From positions 2,294,001-2,358,000 of the forward strand of contig OX246690.1 in the NCBI GenBank assembly GCA_945909635.1: a stretch of 64,000 bases of DNA, read 5' to 3'. The notes beneath the pieces were generated by a model. The model did not search any database. It worked only from the letters and a program-made list of their open reading frames with translations, and was not told the DNA's origin. How positions within the stretch are numbered: position 1 is the first letter of the stretch; each line of letters opens with the position of its first letter. This document shows positions 62,348 through 64,000 of the stretch, in pieces. Origin of the DNA: Clostridioides difficile_A. Its GTDB lineage: Bacteria > Bacillota > Clostridia > Peptostreptococcales > Peptostreptococcaceae. Made by a program: the position numbers and the translations under genes.

Positions 62348-63523
62348 CTAAAATTGACATAAATAATCTACTGCAAGTTGAGATAATAAGGAAGATGCTA
62401 TGCTCAAACATTTTTCATCTATATCAAACTTACTGTTGTGCAATTTATAGTTTATATTTTTTTCTTTATTACCTATACCTATATACATAAATAAACCAGG
62501 TTTTTCTTTCATATAAATAGCAAAATCTTCACCTGTCATTGCTGGAAAATCAATCATTTCAACATTTTCATCTCCAAGTATTTTGCAAGCACTTTTTCTC
62601 CCCAGTTCTATCATATTTTTATCATTTATAATAGCATCTCCTCCTGCACTCTTTTCAAACTTGCAGTCTGCTCCATGTGCTTTACATACACTTCTTACTA
62701 TGTTCTCTAGAATTTTACTTACTTCAATCACTTTTTCCTGACTTACTGCTCTAATAGTTCCTTGAAGTATACATATATCTGGTATTATATTTTTGGAAAC
62801 ACCAGAATTAAAAGAGCAAACAGATACTACCACTGGTACAACTGGATCAATTTTTCTTGATACTATCTGTTGAATAGACGAATACACTGCATTTCCAACT
62901 GCAATTGGGTCTATACAATTGTGAGGCTCTGCTCCATGTCCACCCTTTCCGATTATTGTTATTTCGAAAGTATTAGTTGCTGCCATTGCACAATTTCTAG
63001 CTATTCCAATTTTTCCTGATTCAATGGTTGGCCAACAATGACCAGCTGCTAATACATCTACACCTTCAAGTACATTTTCTTTAATTACAATATCAGAACC
63101 ACCTTTTTCTTCACCAGGTTGAAATAGTAACTTTACATTTCCATTTAGTTCTTCTTTTATATCATTTAAAATCATTGCTGTTCCTAACAACCATGAAACA
63201 TGTGCATCATGCCCACAAGCATGCATATTATCATTTATTGATTTAAATTCTAAATCATTTTCCTCTTTTATTGGAAGAGCATCCATATCCGCTCTAAGTA
63301 GTATGGTTTTACCACTAATATTTTTTCCTTCTATAGTAGCTAATACTCCTGTGCCAGCAACATCTATATATTCTATATTAAGTTTATCTAGTTCTTCCTT
63401 TATAAGTTTGGATGTTTTAAATTCTTTAAATGCCAACTCTGGATTATGGTGTATCTGTCGCCTTATTTTTATGATTTTTTCCCTATTTTTTAGTGCAATA
63501 GATTTTATTTTAGTTTCAATCAT
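62348..63523 (-). CDS. M20-family amidohydrolase/peptidase
   Basis: 391 residues. Metal site residues are visible in MHACGHDAHVSWLLGTA (about 100-116), LFQPGEEKGGSDIVI (about 132-146) and the late PAMTGEDFAIYM (about 350-361). The lid domain with GKGGHGAEPHNCIDPIAVGNAVYSSIQQIVSRK (about 190-222) is typical of IAA-amino-acid hydrolase/hippurate hydrolase/N-acetyl-diaminopimelate deacetylase enzymes. It hydrolyses N-acyl amino acids or dipeptides. Encoded between the solute-binding protein and the ATPase, so the transported substrate may be an N-acylated amino acid or peptide. Confidence 0.9.
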   Translation of the reverse strand: MIETKIKSIALKNREKIIKIRRQIHHNPELAFKEFKTSKLIKEELDKLNIEYIDVAGTGVLATIEGKNISGKTILLRADMDALPIKEENDLEFKSINDNMHACGHDAHVSWLLGTAMILNDIKEELNGNVKLLFQPGEEKGGSDIVIKENVLEGVDVLAAGHCWPTIESGKIGIARNCAMAATNTFEITIIGKGGHGAEPHNCIDPIAVGNAVYSSIQQIVSRKIDPVVPVVVSVCSFNSGVSKNIIPDICILQGTIRAVSQEKVIEVSKILENIVRSVCKAHGADCKFEKSAGGDAIINDKNMIELGRKSACKILGDENVEMIDFPAMTGEDFAIYMKEKPGLFMYIGIGNKEKNINYKLHNSKFDIDEKCLSIASSLLSQLAVDYLCQF

Positions 63524-63586
63524 TTACAATACCTCCATAACTTATTTTTATTTATAAAGACTACTATAAATACATTATAATACACA

Positions 63587-63627
63587 GATAACTATAGATA
63601 AATTTAGTATACTTATCTATAGTTATC
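63587..63627 (-). other. Intercistronic hairpin
   Basis: GATAACTATAGATAA (63587-63601) pairs perfectly with TTATCTATAGTTATC (63613-63627), 11-nt loop, between the solute-binding-protein gene and the amidohydrolase. There is no strong T-tract on the minus strand; it may reduce readthrough so that the binding protein is made in excess, as in many ABC operons. Confidence 0.6.
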
Positions 63628-63655
63628 AAAACTTTATATTTTAGTTTTGGAGTAC

Positions 63656-64000
63656 TTATTTTTGTATATCAGCACTTACATCCATTCCAAACCATTTTTC
63701 AGATATTTTTTTCACTGTTCCATCTGCAAGCATTTCCTCTATTGCTTTGTTTACATCTTCTTTTATAGTCTTAGATTTTTCATCATCTTTCTTAAAGAAA
63801 TATGCTATGTTAGTAACTGATAATTTATCATCTAATACTCTTATCTTAATGTTAGCTTTTTTAGCATCACCTACAACAGTAAGTTCCGCATCAATCCAGG
63901 CACTAACTCTTCCTAAGTCTAAATCTTGAATACCATTAGTTCCATCACCATAAACCTTTTCTTCAAATAAATTATCTTTATTAACACTAGCTGCAACTTG
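63656..64000 (-). CDS. Amino-acid ABC transporter solute-binding protein (C-terminal part)
   Basis: The frame is open to the window edge; the stop is TAA at 63658-63656 and 114 residues are visible. It reads QVAASVNKDNLFEEKVYGDG...LDLGRVSAWIDAELTVVGD...ISEKWFGMDVSADIQK, the second half of an SBP_bac_3 protein: a D-x-x-x-x-x-W-I-D-A substrate-binding segment, then the KKDDEKSKTIKEDVNKAIEEMLADGTVKKISEKWFG tail that is highly typical. It is a lipoprotein of amino-acid importers; its N-terminus lies outside the window. Confidence 0.9.
   Translation of the reverse strand, partial: QVAASVNKDNLFEEKVYGDGTNGIQDLDLGRVSAWIDAELTVVGDAKKANIKIRVLDDKLSVTNIAYFFKKDDEKSKTIKEDVNKAIEEMLADGTVKKISEKWFGMDVSADIQK

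Noticed and set aside
1..64000. tRNA or rRNA genes, CRISPR arrays, prophage or complete IS elements
   Set aside because: No cloverleaf-like or CCA-ended segments, no regular spacer-repeat arrays and no transposase, integrase or phage structural genes were seen by eye.

Overview
The window is low-GC Firmicute DNA (about 29% G+C by eye). Its gene content and protein sequences look like Clostridioides difficile: [FeFe]-hydrogenase maturases, hydroxylamine reductase (Hcp), a second Hanks-type kinase, many GGDEF/EAL proteins and several VanW/VanZ-type proteins. I made this assignment by recognition, not by a search. There are no rRNA or tRNA genes, no CRISPR array and no intact insertion sequence.

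Layout. 1-8.6 kb: end of a flavin oxidoreductase, a flavin reductase, a CorA-type Mg2+ channel behind a long structured leader, a Sel1/TPR protein, an AEC transporter, small membrane and hypothetical genes, a GNAT and a DUF3810 protein. 8.8-12.2 kb (minus): dxr-rseP-ispG. 12.4-19.4 kb: an accessory block with an XRE regulator, two unknown genes and two large GGDEF/EAL proteins. 20.0-24.9 kb (minus): rpsB-tsf-pyrH-frr-(67-aa ORF)-uppS-cdsA. The accessory block splits what is one continuous cluster in many Firmicutes. 25-36 kb: a D,D-carboxypeptidase, a K+ channel, an XRE-DUF1232 protein, a YtaF/MntP-type protein, a MutS2-like protein, RtcB, a kinase-like protein, VanW and an EEP hydrolase. 36.4-38 kb: a 53-codon ORF under LexA-type boxes and a DUF819 protein. 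38.5-44.4 kb (plus): an M42 peptidase, then a TM1266-type regulator with hydF-hydE-hydG. 44.5-56 kb: an aminotransferase, membrane proteins, AlaX, a lactate-dehydrogenase-type enzyme with a truncated copy behind it, an ImmA-like protein, MsrAB and a patatin. 56.2-59.6 kb: a ferredoxin-hcp operon divergent from a Crp/Fnr regulator. 59.7-64 kb (minus): a dicarboxylate/amino-acid symporter with an in-frame UGA, then an ATPase, an amidohydrolase and a solute-binding protein of an amino-acid ABC system.

Most notable observations. (1) The symporter frame is interrupted by one in-frame UGA. It is followed at once by a GC-rich hairpin of rare codons whose spacing and loop GU resemble a bacterial SECIS. 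This is a candidate selenocysteine-containing transporter, with a nonsense mutation as the main alternative. (2) The CorA leader carries a 19-codon upstream ORF embedded in mutually exclusive RNA pairings, which suggests leader-peptide attenuation. (3) A short unannotated-looking ORF sits under a good promoter with two perfect and one near-perfect LexA-type box. (4) A perfect 14-bp palindrome lies between the Crp/Fnr gene and the ferredoxin-hcp operon. (5) A kinase and an ImmA-like protease each lack key catalytic residues.
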